Source of the DNA: Rodentibacter sp. Ppn85
GTDB lineage: Bacteria > Pseudomonadota > Gammaproteobacteria > Enterobacterales > Pasteurellaceae
Length of the DNA stretch: 64,000 nucleotides
NCBI RefSeq assembly: GCF_001999335.1
Contig: NZ_MLHS01000040.1
Location: forward strand, 1-64,000
Direction: 5' to 3'
The position numbers and the translations under genes were made by a program. The notes below the pieces were generated by a model. It was given only the letters and a program-made list of their open reading frames with translations, searched no databases and had not been told where the DNA came from. Positions 1 through 8,847 of this stretch are shown here, one piece after another. Within the stretch, counting starts at the first letter, position 1. Each line of letters starts with the position of its first letter.

Positions 1-124
1 CGTTAAGCAAATTCAATGGAACAAAGGAAATAAGGAAAAGCAGGGAGCCTTTTTCTTTGCCTTCTTTCTTTTGGGCAAGCAAAAGAAAGGAGGTCGCCCT
101 TTCGGGCAAAATCCGAAACTAAAG
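1..124. other. Intergenic region downstream of leuA with two hairpins
   Basis: No gene is visible here. A 10-bp inverted repeat, CTTTCTTTTG at 64-73 and CAAAAGAAAG at 80-89, has a six-base loop. A second small stem (GCCC at 96-99, GGGC at 104-107) lies closer to the leuA stop. Neither is followed by a convincing T-run on the minus strand, so a terminator role for leuA is possible but not shown. Confidence 0.4.
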
Positions 125-1672
125 TTAATGATGTTTATGATTCTTAATATCCGCCACCTTATGCGCCCGATAAATCGCATTAATCGCATGAACCAAGGCT
201 AACGCTGATGATTCCACAATATCCGTTGCCAAACCGACGCCGTGGAATTTTCTGCCTTCGTGTTCCACCACAATATCCACTTGCCCTAAGGCTTCCGCAC
301 CTTCTCCCTTAGCGGTTAAATTATAGTGGGACATTTTGATGTCTAAGCCGGTTAAGTTTAAGATGGCGTTATATACCGCATCCACAGGTCCGTTACCACC
401 AATAGAGGAAGTACTTAATTTTTCGCCGTCTAATCGTAATTGAACGAATGCCGTTGCCGGATATTCCTTGGTAGAATGAGCGGAAAGCTTATCCAACACT
501 AAGCGATCCTCGTCACCTTGTTGCATATCGATAAATGCTAAGGCTTCTAAATCGTAGTCGAATACTTGTCCCTTTTTATCCGCCAATTTTAAGAAGGAAT
601 CATATAATTTATCCAAATCATAATCTTGCTCGGTGTAGCCCATATCGCTCATATGACCTTTTACTGCGGCACGACCGGATCGGGCGGTAAGGTTTAATTT
701 TTCCTTCTTCAAACCAATACTTTCCGGCGACATAATTTCGTAAGTATTTTTGTTTTTCAACATACCGTCTTGGTGAATACCGGAGGAATGGGCAAAGGCA
801 TTGGCGCCTACAATTGCCTTATTCGGTTGGATCGGCATATTGCATAATTGGCTGACCATTTGGCTGACACGATGGATTTCTTGCGTATTAATGCGGGTAT
901 CCACGCCAAACAGTGCTTGGCGAGTTTTAATCGCCATGACTACTTCTTCAAGCGCGGTATTACCTGCACGTTCACCAATACCATTGACTGTACACTCAAT
1001 TTGGCGTGCACCATTTTGTACGGCAGTTAGGGAATTGGCAGTTGCCATACCTAAGTCATTGTGGCAATGCACGGAAATAACGGCTTTATCAATATTCGGT
1101 ACGCGATTACGCACTTGGGCGATAATATTGCCGTATTCTGTTGGTAAGCAGTAACCTACGGTATCGGGGATATTGACTGTTGTCGCACCTGCATTGATGG
1201 CTGCTTCCACAATACGACAAATATTATCAATACCAGTGCGGCCGGCATCTTCGCAGGAAAATTCTACATCGTCAGTGTAATTGCGGGCTCGTTTTACCGC
1301 AGCGACCGCCATTTCCACGACATCATCAAAAGTGCGTTTTAATTTAGCTTCCACGTGTAATGCGGAACTGGCAATGAAGGTGTGAATACGAAAGACCTCC
1401 GCGACTTTTAATGCTTCGTAGGCGGCATCAATATCTTTATCAACCGCACGGGATAAGGCAGCCACGCGTGAATGTTTAATATGGCGGGCGATCGTTTGTA
1501 CTGATTCGAAATCCCCCTGCGAGGATACCGGAAAACCTACTTCCATGACATCCACCCCTAAACGTTCCAACGCCAAGGCAATTTGCAATTTTTCTTTTAC
1601 TGTCAAGCTCGCTTTTAATGCTTGTTCGCCGTCACGCAAGGTTGTATCAAAAATAATTACGCGATCTGTCAT
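125..1672 (-). CDS. leuA: 2-isopropylmalate synthase
   Basis: Catalyses the first committed step of leucine synthesis: condensation of acetyl-CoA with 2-oxoisovalerate to give 2-isopropylmalate. The 515-residue length is normal for the family. The N-terminal HMGL-like TIM barrel carries the motif TTLRDGEQA near residue 10, the metal-binding HCHNDLGMA motif near 200 and NGIGERAGN shortly after. The C-terminal third is the LeuA dimer domain that normally binds leucine for feedback inhibition. The ATG at 1672 has an AAGGA ribosome site seven bases upstream. It is the first gene behind a leucine attenuator (leader peptide at 1805-1864, terminator at about 1730-1761), so transcription probably falls when leucine is plentiful. 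Downstream leu genes, if present, lie outside the window. Confidence 0.97.
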   Translation of the reverse strand: MTDRVIIFDTTLRDGEQALKASLTVKEKLQIALALERLGVDVMEVGFPVSSQGDFESVQTIARHIKHSRVAALSRAVDKDIDAAYEALKVAEVFRIHTFIASSALHVEAKLKRTFDDVVEMAVAAVKRARNYTDDVEFSCEDAGRTGIDNICRIVEAAINAGATTVNIPDTVGYCLPTEYGNIIAQVRNRVPNIDKAVISVHCHNDLGMATANSLTAVQNGARQIECTVNGIGERAGNTALEEVVMAIKTRQALFGVDTRINTQEIHRVSQMVSQLCNMPIQPNKAIVGANAFAHSSGIHQDGMLKNKNTYEIMSPESIGLKKEKLNLTARSGRAAVKGHMSDMGYTEQDYDLDKLYDSFLKLADKKGQVFDYDLEALAFIDMQQGDEDRLVLDKLSAHSTKEYPATAFVQLRLDGEKLSTSSIGGNGPVDAVYNAILNLTGLDIKMSHYNLTAKGEGAEALGQVDIVVEHEGRKFHGVGLATDIVESSALALVHAINAIYRAHKVADIKNHKHH

Positions 1673-1726
1673 AATAATATCCTTCTAAAATCACTCCGAA
1701 AGTGCGGTTGTTTTGGCAAAATTTTT

Positions 1727-1762
1727 TAAACAAAAACCCGCAATTCTATGAAGTGCGGGTTT
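1727..1762 (-). terminator. Leucine attenuator terminator before leuA
   Basis: On the minus strand, AACCCGCA (1761-1754) pairs with TGCGGGTT (1742-1735) around an 11-base loop and is followed by T-rich sequence. It sits between the stop of the leucine-rich leader peptide and the leuA start, as expected for the attenuator of an amino-acid operon. Confidence 0.8.
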
Positions 1763-1804
1763 ATCAAAAAGAGGATTTATATTTAATTGTTTTTCATCCA
1801 CAAC

Positions 1805-1864
1805 TTAGCCGCACAAAGAATGTGTGAGCAGCAGGTTGAGAGATAAAGAAACAGAAGAAAACAT
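1805..1864 (-). CDS. leuL: leu operon leader peptide
   Basis: A 19-codon reading frame on the minus strand encodes MFSSVSLSLNLLLTHSLCG. Six of 19 residues are leucine, including three in a row, and several use CTC, TTG or TTA codons. An AGGA ribosome site lies six bases before the ATG. It stops about 45 bases before the attenuator stem, and leuA follows. This is the classical layout of a leu leader, where ribosome stalling at leucine codons is expected to prevent terminator formation. The call rests on architecture and composition; expression is inferred. Confidence 0.82.
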   Translation of the reverse strand: MFSSVSLSLNLLLTHSLCG

Positions 1865-2105
1865 AAAAATCCTATCAAAATTTGTTGTAAAACGTTTGTT
1901 ATGTTACGAATAAATAAGAAACTGTCAAATGATTTTTTAGCGTTTTATCTCTGTTGTTGTGTTATTGATAACATATGGGTAGTTAAATTATCTTTTTATA
2001 TTTTTGTTCTCAGAATAATATTCTGTTGTTTGGGGTTGGGAAGCTGTTTTTTCTCTGTCTTTTATTTATTTTTAAGCGTGTAAAAAAATCATCAGATTTT
2101 ATTCT

Positions 2106-2127
2106 TTTTACGATCTTTCTCGCAAAA
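2106..2127 (+). promoter_or_regulatory. Competence-type CRP-S site upstream of dprA
   Basis: This 22-bp near-palindrome reads TTTTACGATC, then TT, then TCTCGCAAAA. It has the CGA/TCG cores with C in place of T that mark Sxy-dependent CRP-S (CRE) sites in Pasteurellaceae. It ends 76 bases before the dprA start, a position typical for activation of competence genes. Binding is inferred from sequence only. Confidence 0.75.
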
Positions 2128-2203
2128 ATGCGGTGAAAAACTCGCGAATTTTTAAGTTACTTGAATAATTAGCGATTTATTGCAGAAAAGGATGATGAAC
2201 ATA

Positions 2204-3325
2204 ATGACACATATCAATGAAACTTTACTTCGTTTGATGCAGATACCCAAATTAGGTGGTGTGGCGATTAATAAAATTTTGTCAGCCATGACATTAGATG
2301 ATTTGCTGAACGCAGATGAAAACGTTTTTCGCCAAATGGGATGGGGGGCGATTCAGATTCGTCGTTGGTTTAAACCAGAAAAAAAATTTATGGAATCAGC
2401 TCTCGTTTGGGCGGAGAAAGAAGGGAATTATTTGGTGAACTATTTTTCACCCTTTTATCCTTTTTTGTTAAAGCAAATTGGAAGTTTTCCTCCTATCTTG
2501 TTTGTTAAGGGGAATGCGACGGCAATTTCACAGCGTCAAATAGCGATGGTAGGCAGTCGTTATTGTACGTCTTACGGCGAATATTGGGCAAAGTATTTTG
2601 CTACAGAGCTCTCTTTTGCTGGTTTTACCATTACAAGCGGATTAGCATTAGGTATTGACGGATATTGTCATCAAGCGGTGGTGGATGTAAAGGGGCAGAC
2701 CGTTGCCGTTTTAGGTAGCGGATTGGAGGAAGTTTACCCTGCAAAAAATAGACGGCTTGCCGAACAAATTTTGGAAAATAATGGTGCGTTGGTTTCTGAA
2801 TTTGTGCCGAATCAGCCCCCAATTGCAACAAATTTTCCCCGTCGCAATCGTATTATTAGCGGTCTTTCTGTGGGAACGTTGGTGGTTGAAGCAACAGAAA
2901 AAAGCGGTTCTCTTATTACTGCACGCTATGCGTTAGAGCAAAATCGGGAAATTTTCGCCGTACCGGGCAATATTCAAAGTGAGTTTAGTCAAGGCTGTAA
3001 TCTTTTGATTAAACAAGGTGCAATGCTGGTAGAAAATGTGAAGGATATTTTAGAAACCTTGTATCAACATTCTATTCATAGTCAAACGGAGATTGATTTT
3101 AGCCGAATTGAAAGTCAAAATTATACTCCGTCAACGAACTCTCATCAGTTAACCGAAACGCCAAGTCATCCTAAACTTTATGCCAGAATTGGCTATACCC
3201 CTGTGAGTATTGATGATCTCGCACAAGAGTTCGGTTTGAACGTAGAGGTATTGTTAGTGCAACTTTTAGATTTGGAATTACAGGATTTAATCCTCAATGA
3301 AAATGGACTTTATAAACGTGTGTAA
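2204..3325 (+). CDS. dprA: DNA-processing protein DprA
   Basis: DprA binds incoming single-stranded DNA during natural transformation and loads RecA. The Rossmann-like core is clear: [16 protein letters not shown], then [14 protein letters not shown] and [15 protein letters not shown], with [12 protein letters not shown] and the basic [13 protein letters not shown] motif after it. A winged-helix-like tail ends the protein. The frame is open from a TTG at 2180. I chose the ATG at 2204, which gives 373 residues starting [11 protein letters not shown], the usual length of the Haemophilus protein; ATGs at 2192 and 2195 lie too close to the AAAAGGA ribosome site. The upstream CRP-S site and the many uptake signals in the window fit a naturally competent host. 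Confidence 0.95.
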   Translation: MTHINETLLRLMQIPKLGGVAINKILSAMTLDDLLNADENVFRQMGWGAIQIRRWFKPEKKFMESALVWAEKEGNYLVNYFSPFYPFLLKQIGSFPPILFVKGNATAISQRQIAMVGSRYCTSYGEYWAKYFATELSFAGFTITSGLALGIDGYCHQAVVDVKGQTVAVLGSGLEEVYPAKNRRLAEQILENNGALVSEFVPNQPPIATNFPRRNRIISGLSVGTLVVEATEKSGSLITARYALEQNREIFAVPGNIQSEFSQGCNLLIKQGAMLVENVKDILETLYQHSIHSQTEIDFSRIESQNYTPSTNSHQLTETPSHPKLYARIGYTPVSIDDLAQEFGLNVEVLLVQLLDLELQDLILNENGLYKRV

Positions 3326-3366
3326 AAATATGTTAAGATAGCGACCGATTTTATTGAGGATAAACC

Positions 3367-4143
3367 ATGTTAGCTATTATTTCCCCTGCAAAAACCTTAA
3401 ATTTTGAAAGTGCGGTCAGAAAATTTTCTTTTTTTCAACCGCACTTAACCGATTATAGCGAGCAATTAATTGAAATTTGCAGACAGCTTTCGCCGCAAGA
3501 TATTGCTTCATTAATGTCTATTAGCGATAAACTTGCCGGTTTAAACGCAGCCCGTTTTACCGAGTGGACGAAAGAACACAATGAACAAAATTCTCGCGCG
3601 GCTATTTTTGCTTTTAAAGGTGATGTTTATACCGGATTGGAGGTAGAAACTCTATCTGATGAAGATATTGGTTTTGCTCAATCTCATCTTCGTATGTTGT
3701 CGGGGTTATATGGTTTACTTCGACCTCTTGATTTAATGCAACCTTATCGCTTGGAAATGGGGACAAAATTAACGAATGCCAAAGGTAAGGATCTTTACGC
3801 CTTTTGGGGTGATGTGATTACCCAATCCGTGCAACAAGCGCTTGATGAGCAGGGAGATAATGTGTTGGTAAACCTTGCTTCCGATGAATATTATAAGTCC
3901 GTAAAAGAAAGCCGGCTTCAAGCGCACATTGTAAAACCGATTTTTTTGGATAATAAAAATGGTCGCTATAAAGTTGTTAGTTTTTATGCGAAGAAAGCTC
4001 GAGGATTAATGTGTCGTTATATGATTCAAAACCGTTTAACCCGGGTTGATCAATTAAAAGACTTTGATTTGGGGGGATATTGGTTTGATGCAACGGCTTC
4101 TACTGAAAATGAATTTGTATTTAAGCGAGACCATGATGAATAA
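3367..4143 (+). CDS. yaaA: Peroxide stress protein YaaA (DUF328)
   Basis: This 258-residue protein starts [15 protein letters not shown] and carries the family blocks [49 protein letters not shown] and [10 protein letters not shown]. In E. coli YaaA limits free iron and oxidative DNA damage under peroxide stress; that role is transferred by homology. Length and N-terminus match the family. An inverted pair of uptake signals (3408-3416 and 3438-3446) lies inside the coding sequence, in a segment that differs from E. coli. The stop overlaps the start of the next gene by about 10 bases, suggesting translational coupling. Confidence 0.93.
   Translation: MLAIISPAKTLNFESAVRKFSFFQPHLTDYSEQLIEICRQLSPQDIASLMSISDKLAGLNAARFTEWTKEHNEQNSRAAIFAFKGDVYTGLEVETLSDEDIGFAQSHLRMLSGLYGLLRPLDLMQPYRLEMGTKLTNAKGKDLYAFWGDVITQSVQQALDEQGDNVLVNLASDEYYKSVKESRLQAHIVKPIFLDNKNGRYKVVSFYAKKARGLMCRYMIQNRLTRVDQLKDFDLGGYWFDATASTENEFVFKRDHDE
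3408..3446. repeat. Inverted pair of DNA uptake signal sequences inside yaaA
   Basis: AAGTGCGGT at 3408-3416 and ACCGCACTT at 3438-3446 form an inverted repeat within yaaA, encoding part of residues 14-27. Such pairs usually sit in intergenic terminators, so one inside a gene is less common. It could form a hairpin in the yaaA mRNA. Confidence 0.8.
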
Positions 4144-4717
4144 AATTCTTGTTATTTTGACCGCACTTTTGCTTTCGGCTTGCGTAGGCACGCCTTCTCA
4201 ATTGGAGGTACCGAATCAAATTAAATATCACAGTAAAATTTACCGCATGGCTAGCGGGCAAGATTTAGGCTCTGTGGCTCGTTATATTTATTTGAGTAAG
4301 CCCGATACCTTAGAAAAATGGCAATCCCAGATAGAGTTGTTATTGGATCGTAATAAACAACATCGTGATATTAAAGAACGTATTACGTTACGTGAACGGA
4401 TTTATCGTAATACAAATGTTGTATCATTCAAATTGATTCCGATTAGAAATGAAAAAACAAAGAAAAATGAAGGGTTGAAGGGCTATGTCGTTTATACGCC
4501 TACGGATAAGGAGCCTTCTTGGCAAGTGAATATCATGATGGGAAAAAATGTTCCTCAATGCGGTTTTGTTCAATTTCAGTATTCACAAAAAGTAAAAAAT
4601 AGCCGACGCTTAAATAATAAAAAAGCGTTACAGCATTTAAAGAAATATTTGATTGATAAAGAAATGAAAGTCTTAGGAAAAATGGATTGGCAATGGTATT
4701 GCCAAAATCTAAAGTAG
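4133..4717 (+). CDS. Small lipoprotein of unknown function
   Basis: I do not recognise a characterised family. The ATG at 4133 (or 4136) starts [19 protein letters not shown], a typical lipoprotein signal with lipobox LSAC, so the mature protein is probably lipid-anchored in the envelope. A longer frame is open from 4064 but would hide the signal peptide, so I reject it. The mature part (about 175 residues) is basic and lacks membrane segments. The start overlaps the end of yaaA in another frame, suggesting coupled translation. A reverse uptake signal lies within the signal-peptide codons. The same position between yaaA and pfkA is occupied by a hypothetical gene in H. influenzae, as I recall. 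Confidence 0.8.
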   Translation: MMNKILVILTALLLSACVGTPSQLEVPNQIKYHSKIYRMASGQDLGSVARYIYLSKPDTLEKWQSQIELLLDRNKQHRDIKERITLRERIYRNTNVVSFKLIPIRNEKTKKNEGLKGYVVYTPTDKEPSWQVNIMMGKNVPQCGFVQFQYSQKVKNSRRLNNKKALQHLKKYLIDKEMKVLGKMDWQWYCQNLK

Positions 4718-4841
4718 CCTGGAGTAAAAGTATATTTAGAACAAGGGATAAGATTTCTCAAATTTTTATAGAGCAGTATGTTTGAATGGTGTAATCTTGA
4801 CAACGTTTCCGATTGATTAAATTAACTTAAGCAGGTGGTAT

Positions 4842-5807
4842 ATGATTAAAAAAATAGCAGTATTAACCAGTGGTGGTGATGCGCCCGGCATGAATGCCGC
4901 GATCCGTGGCGTAGTGCGTTCAGCATTATCGGAAGGCCTGGAAGTATTCGGTATTTATGACGGATATCAAGGCTTATATAACAACAGAATTAAGCAATTA
5001 AATCGCTTTAGCGTGTCCGATATTATTAATCGTGGCGGTACATTTTTAGGCTCTGCGCGATTCCCTGAGTTTAAGGATGAATCGGTACGGACGAAATGCG
5101 CCAAGATTTTACGTTCACACGGTATTGATGCATTAGTGGTCATCGGTGGGGACGGTTCTTACATGGGGGCAAAACTTTTAACGGAGGAACATGGTTTTCC
5201 GTGCGTGGGTATCCCCGGTACGATAGATAATGACGTGGCAGGAACGGATTACACTATTGGCTATCAAACAGCACTACAAACGGCGGTAGAAGCTATTGAC
5301 CGTTTGCGTGACACTTCAAGTTCTCACCAACGTATTTCGATCGTAGAAATTATGGGACGTCACTGCAGTGATTTAACTATTTCTGCCGGTATTGCAGGGG
5401 GCTGTGAATATATTGTAGCTTCTGAGGTGGAATTTAATCGCGAAGAGCTTATTCAGCAAATTGAAAGTAGCATTATGCGAGGTAAACGCCATGCGATTGT
5501 TGCGATCACGGAGTTAATTACCGATGTTCATTCTCTTGCAAAAGAGATTGAAGCGCGAGTTAACCAAGAAACCCGTGCAACCGTATTAGGACACATTCAA
5601 CGTGGGGGGACTCCTTGTGCTTTTGACCGTATTTTGGCTTCACGTATGGGGGGGTATGCGGTAGATATTCTCCTTCAAGGTAAAGGCGGTTACTGTGTAG
5701 GTATTCAAAATGAGCAACTTGTTCACCACGATATTATTGATGCAATTAATAATATGCGGCGTGAATTTAAACAAGATTGGTTACAAATGGCGAAACGCCT
5801 AGAGTAA
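4842..5807 (+). CDS. pfkA: ATP-dependent 6-phosphofructokinase
   Basis: Phosphorylates fructose 6-phosphate to fructose 1,6-bisphosphate, the committed step of glycolysis. The 321-residue length is that of bacterial PfkA. Visible motifs are the nucleotide loop [13 protein letters not shown] near residue 10, [12 protein letters not shown] near 100, the catalytic [11 protein letters not shown] near 125, and substrate-binding [10 protein letters not shown] near 160. AAGCAGGTGG just before the ATG gives a good ribosome site. It is followed by a hairpin terminator built partly from an uptake signal. Confidence 0.97.
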   Translation: MIKKIAVLTSGGDAPGMNAAIRGVVRSALSEGLEVFGIYDGYQGLYNNRIKQLNRFSVSDIINRGGTFLGSARFPEFKDESVRTKCAKILRSHGIDALVVIGGDGSYMGAKLLTEEHGFPCVGIPGTIDNDVAGTDYTIGYQTALQTAVEAIDRLRDTSSSHQRISIVEIMGRHCSDLTISAGIAGGCEYIVASEVEFNREELIQQIESSIMRGKRHAIVAITELITDVHSLAKEIEARVNQETRATVLGHIQRGGTPCAFDRILASRMGGYAVDILLQGKGGYCVGIQNEQLVHHDIIDAINNMRREFKQDWLQMAKRLE

Positions 5808-5816
5808 TAAAAATAA

Positions 5817-5847
5817 AAGTGCGGTTGTTCTTACAACCGTATTTTTA
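5817..5847 (+). terminator. Terminator after pfkA
   Basis: CGGTTGT (5822-5828) and ACAACCG (5833-5839) form a stem with a four-base loop, followed by TATTTTT. The left arm overlaps an uptake signal (AAGTGCGGT). Confidence 0.75.
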
Positions 5848-5941
5848 ATCGGCAAGTAAAGTTTTAAAAAAGCGCTTTTAAAAGTGAGACTTGCTGTTGA
5901 TAAATTCATATGTTTTTATAACATAAAAATGTGATTTCCCT

Positions 5942-5970
5942 TTGACTATTTTCGTTACAACAGGTAATAT
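5942..5970 (+). promoter_or_regulatory. Sigma70-like promoter immediately before yceD
   Basis: TTGACT (5942-5947) is separated by exactly 17 bases from TAATAT (5965-5970). Transcription would start near 5977, only a few bases before the yceD ATG at 5980, which implies an almost leaderless message. Confidence 0.6.
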
Positions 5971-5979
5971 TCACGCCCT

Positions 5980-6504
5980 ATGCAAAAGGTAAAACTACCC
6001 TTGACCGTTGATCCGGTTAAAGACGCACAACAAAGGATTGATTATGAAGGCTATTATTCTATTAATCAATTGGTGCGTTTGGCTGAATCCGCGGTAAATG
6101 TGCTTAGCGATGCACAGGTAACATTATCGTTTTATATTGATCCGCAAAAATTAGCGGTGATGAAAGGTAAAGCACAGGTTGAGGTTGAATTAGAATGTCA
6201 GCGTTGTGGGGAACCTTTCAAACAGAAATTGGAATGTGAATTTACATACAGTCCGGTGGTTAATTGGGATCAAGCTGATGTATTGCCCGAAATTTATGAA
6301 CCGATCGAATTAAATGAGTTTGGTGAAATAGATTTACTTGGCACGGTGGAGGATGAGTTAATTTTAACTCTACCGCTTGTACCGAAGCATTCATCTGAAC
6401 ACTGTGAAGTGTCCGCGCAGGAACAGGTTTTTGGCAAATTGCCAGAAGAATTGGCAAAAAAACCGAACCCGTTCGCTGTATTAGCTAATTTAAAGCAAAA
6501 GTAA
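5980..6504 (+). CDS. yceD: 23S rRNA accumulation protein YceD (DUF177)
   Basis: YceD is a small protein linked to large-subunit rRNA accumulation and is almost always found next to rpmF. The 174-residue sequence starts [19 protein letters not shown], carries the conserved [10 protein letters not shown] motif near residue 70, [14 protein letters not shown] near 105 and the tail [14 protein letters not shown]. The N-terminus matches the E. coli protein as I recall it, which supports the ATG at 5980. No Shine-Dalgarno sequence stands at the usual distance; the upstream AGG is about 15 bases away. It begins the yceD-rpmF-plsX-fab cluster. Confidence 0.93.
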   Translation: MQKVKLPLTVDPVKDAQQRIDYEGYYSINQLVRLAESAVNVLSDAQVTLSFYIDPQKLAVMKGKAQVEVELECQRCGEPFKQKLECEFTYSPVVNWDQADVLPEIYEPIELNEFGEIDLLGTVEDELILTLPLVPKHSSEHCEVSAQEQVFGKLPEELAKKPNPFAVLANLKQK

Positions 6505-6531
6505 ATTAAATTTAATTTAGGAGTATGGCCA

Positions 6532-6702
6532 ATGGCTGTTCAACAAAATAAAAAATCTCGTTCACGTCGTGATATGCGTCGTTCACACGATGCGTTAACT
6601 ACCGCTGCAGTATCAGTGGATAAAGCAAGCGGTGAAACTCATTTACGCCACCACGTAACTGCTGACGGTTACTACCGTGGTCGTAAAGTGATCAATAAGT
6701 AA
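6532..6702 (+). CDS. rpmF: 50S ribosomal protein L32
   Basis: A 56-codon gene encoding [20 protein letters not shown] at its start and a [11 protein letters not shown] tail, diagnostic of bacterial L32. AGGAG about 10 bases upstream gives a strong ribosome site. This version lacks the zinc-binding cysteine pairs of some L32 proteins. It lies 27 bases after yceD and 23 before plsX, in the usual order linking ribosome and phospholipid synthesis genes. Confidence 0.96.
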
Positions 6703-6725
6703 TCTTTTTACTTACAGGTATTCAC

Positions 6726-7745
6726 TTGACTCGTCTAACCTTAGCGTTAGATGTGATGGGCGGGGACGTTGGTCCCCGTATTACTATCCCCGCATCTCTT
6801 CTTGCATTGGAAAAAAATCCAAGGCTTTCTTTACTTCTATTTGGTGATAACCAACAGATTTTTCCTTTGTTAAAAGATTGCTCTAAAGCACTTTTAGATC
6901 GTGTACAAATTCGACATTGCACAAGGGTTATTGATAACCACCAAGGTATTTCTTACGCTTTACGTCATAGTAAAGGTACTTCCATGCGTTTAGCACTTGA
7001 AGCGGTTAAAGACGGTTTGGCACAGGGTTGTGTTAGTGCGGGAAATACCGCTGCATTAATGGGATTGTCAAAGATTTTATTGCAGCCGCTTAAAGGTATT
7101 ACTCGCCCGGCTTTAGTTTCAATGATTCCAACTATTGGAGGGGAAAAATCTGTAATGTTGGATTTGGGGGCGAACGTTGAATGTAATGCAGAAAATCTTT
7201 ATCAATTTGCTATAATGGGAAGCATTTTCGCAGAGCATAGACTGAATTTAGTTTATCCCCGAATTGGATTATTAAATATTGGCGTTGAAGAAATTAAAGG
7301 ACATCAATTTATTCGTGATGCGGCAAATCTATTAGAAAAATCGACCGCACTTAATTATATCGGGTTTATTGAAGGCGATTTATTACTAAACGGCAAAGCG
7401 GATGTGATTGTTAGTGATGGTTTTTCAGGAAATATTGCATTGAAAACTTTAGAGGGGGCAGCGAAAAATGTGTTGTCCCTATTTAACGAACAACCAAAAC
7501 ACCGTTATTTAAAATCCGTTTTTTCGTGGGTGGTTCGTCATTTGTTTCAGACAGGCTATCAGCGGTTGAAACATATTAACCCCGATGAATATAATGGTGC
7601 ATCACTTATCGGCTTAAATTCAGTAGTGGTAAAAAGTCACGGGAGTGCAAATGTGAACGCCTTTGCTCACGCCATTACTGAGGCGGTTTTTCAAGCCCGC
7701 CTGCAATTTCCGGAAAAAATATTGGCGGGCTTGGCACGTTATTAA
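6726..7745 (+). CDS. plsX: Phosphate acyltransferase PlsX
   Basis: Converts acyl-ACP and phosphate to acyl-phosphate, feeding acyl chains into phospholipid synthesis. The 339-residue protein begins at a TTG codon (6726) with ACAGG upstream; the next residues [17 protein letters not shown] are the conserved PlsX N-terminus, so TTG is the likely true start. Other family blocks are [10 protein letters not shown] near residue 100, [11 protein letters not shown] near 145 and [14 protein letters not shown] near 230. It lies between rpmF and fabH as in most gammaproteobacteria. Confidence 0.95.
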   Translation: MTRLTLALDVMGGDVGPRITIPASLLALEKNPRLSLLLFGDNQQIFPLLKDCSKALLDRVQIRHCTRVIDNHQGISYALRHSKGTSMRLALEAVKDGLAQGCVSAGNTAALMGLSKILLQPLKGITRPALVSMIPTIGGEKSVMLDLGANVECNAENLYQFAIMGSIFAEHRLNLVYPRIGLLNIGVEEIKGHQFIRDAANLLEKSTALNYIGFIEGDLLLNGKADVIVSDGFSGNIALKTLEGAAKNVLSLFNEQPKHRYLKSVFSWVVRHLFQTGYQRLKHINPDEYNGASLIGLNSVVVKSHGSANVNAFAHAITEAVFQARLQFPEKILAGLARY

Positions 7746-7764
7746 TGACTTAATTTATTTGATT

Positions 7765-8715
7765 ATGAATAGCAGAATTTTATCTACCGGTAGCTATTTA
7801 CCGAGTCGTATTCGCACCAATGCGGATCTTGAGAAAATGGTTGATACTTCGGACGAATGGATTGTTACTCGTTCAGGTATTCGTGAACGTCGTATTGCCG
7901 ATGAAAATGAAACTGTAGCAACGATGGGTTTTGAGGCTTCCAAAAAAGCGATTGAACATGCCGGAATTAACCCTCAACATATTGATTTAATTATTGTTGC
8001 TACCACCAGTAGCTCTCATGCTTATCCGAGTGCTGCTTGTCAAATTCAAGGGTTGTTAGAAATTGATGATGCTATTTCTTTCGATTTAGCCGCCGCTTGT
8101 ACCGGTTTTGTTTATGCGTTAAGTGTTGCTGACCAATTTATTCGTACGGGCAAAGTAAAAACAGCTTTAGTAGTGGGATCTGATCTTAACTCTCGTAAAT
8201 TAGATGAAACAGATCGTAGCACGGTTGTATTATTTGGTGATGGCGCAGGTGCTGTAATTTTAGAGGCAAGTGAACAAGAGGGGATTATCTCTACCCATCT
8301 ACACGCCTCCGCAGATAAACACAATGGGTTAGTTTTACCTCAACCTGAGCGTGGTGTGGAAAAATCCGGTTATATTGAAATGCAAGGTAATGAAACCTTT
8401 AAACTTGCGGTGCGTGAACTTTCCAATGTGGTTGAAGAGACCTTAGCCGCAAATAATTTGAATAAAGAAGATTTAGATTGGCTTGTGCCACATCAAGCAA
8501 ATTTACGTATTATTAGTGCAACGGCGAAAAAACTGGAAATGCATATGTCGCAAGTGGTTGTTACGTTAGATAAATATGCGAATAATAGTGCGGCAACGGT
8601 ACCGGTGGCATTGGATGAAGCAGTTCGTGATGGTCGTATTCAGCGAGGTCAGTTGCTACTATTAGAGGCCTTTGGCGGTGGTTGGACTTGGGGTTCGGCG
8701 TTGGTGCGTTTCTGA
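7765..8715 (+). CDS. fabH: 3-oxoacyl-ACP synthase III (FabH)
   Basis: Starts fatty-acid synthesis by condensing acetyl-CoA with malonyl-ACP. The frame is open from 7663, but the first 34 codons overlap plsX and do not belong to the family. The ATG at 7765 gives 316 residues starting [15 protein letters not shown], the normal N-terminus and length. The catalytic triad is visible: Cys in [13 protein letters not shown] (about 112), His in VPHQANLRI (about 243) and Asn in [10 protein letters not shown] (about 273). It follows plsX by 19 bases with a weak ribosome site, so co-transcription is likely. Confidence 0.96.
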   Translation: MNSRILSTGSYLPSRIRTNADLEKMVDTSDEWIVTRSGIRERRIADENETVATMGFEASKKAIEHAGINPQHIDLIIVATTSSSHAYPSAACQIQGLLEIDDAISFDLAAACTGFVYALSVADQFIRTGKVKTALVVGSDLNSRKLDETDRSTVVLFGDGAGAVILEASEQEGIISTHLHASADKHNGLVLPQPERGVEKSGYIEMQGNETFKLAVRELSNVVEETLAANNLNKEDLDWLVPHQANLRIISATAKKLEMHMSQVVVTLDKYANNSAATVPVALDEAVRDGRIQRGQLLLLEAFGGGWTWGSALVRF

Positions 8716-8747
8716 TAATTCTGTTAGAATCGCAGTGAAATTGTTGG

Positions 8748-8778
8748 AAAGTGCGGTTAAATTTGACCGCACTTTTTA
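8748..8778 (+). terminator. Paired uptake-signal terminator between fabH and fabD
   Basis: AAAGTGCGGT (8748-8757) and ACCGCACTTT (8766-8775) pair around an eight-base loop and are followed by T. The structure probably attenuates read-through from plsX-fabH into fabD. Confidence 0.7.
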
Positions 8779-8847
8779 ATATATGTAATCATGAATGCCG
8801 GTTTTTATCAAAAAAATATTTCAATTTAGAATAAATAGGAAAACAGA

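Noticed and set aside
1901..2083. 60-codon plus-strand frame between leuA and dprA
   Set aside because: Hydrophobic Phe/Cys-rich translation of AT-rich promoter DNA, ending just before the CRP-S site; no ribosome site.
4064..4132. Longer start for the lipoprotein gene after yaaA
   Set aside because: It would bury the lipoprotein signal peptide inside the protein and overlap yaaA by 80 bases.
7663..7764. 34-codon N-terminal extension of fabH
   Set aside because: It overlaps the plsX end in another frame and is unlike any FabH N-terminus; ATG at 7765 fits the family.
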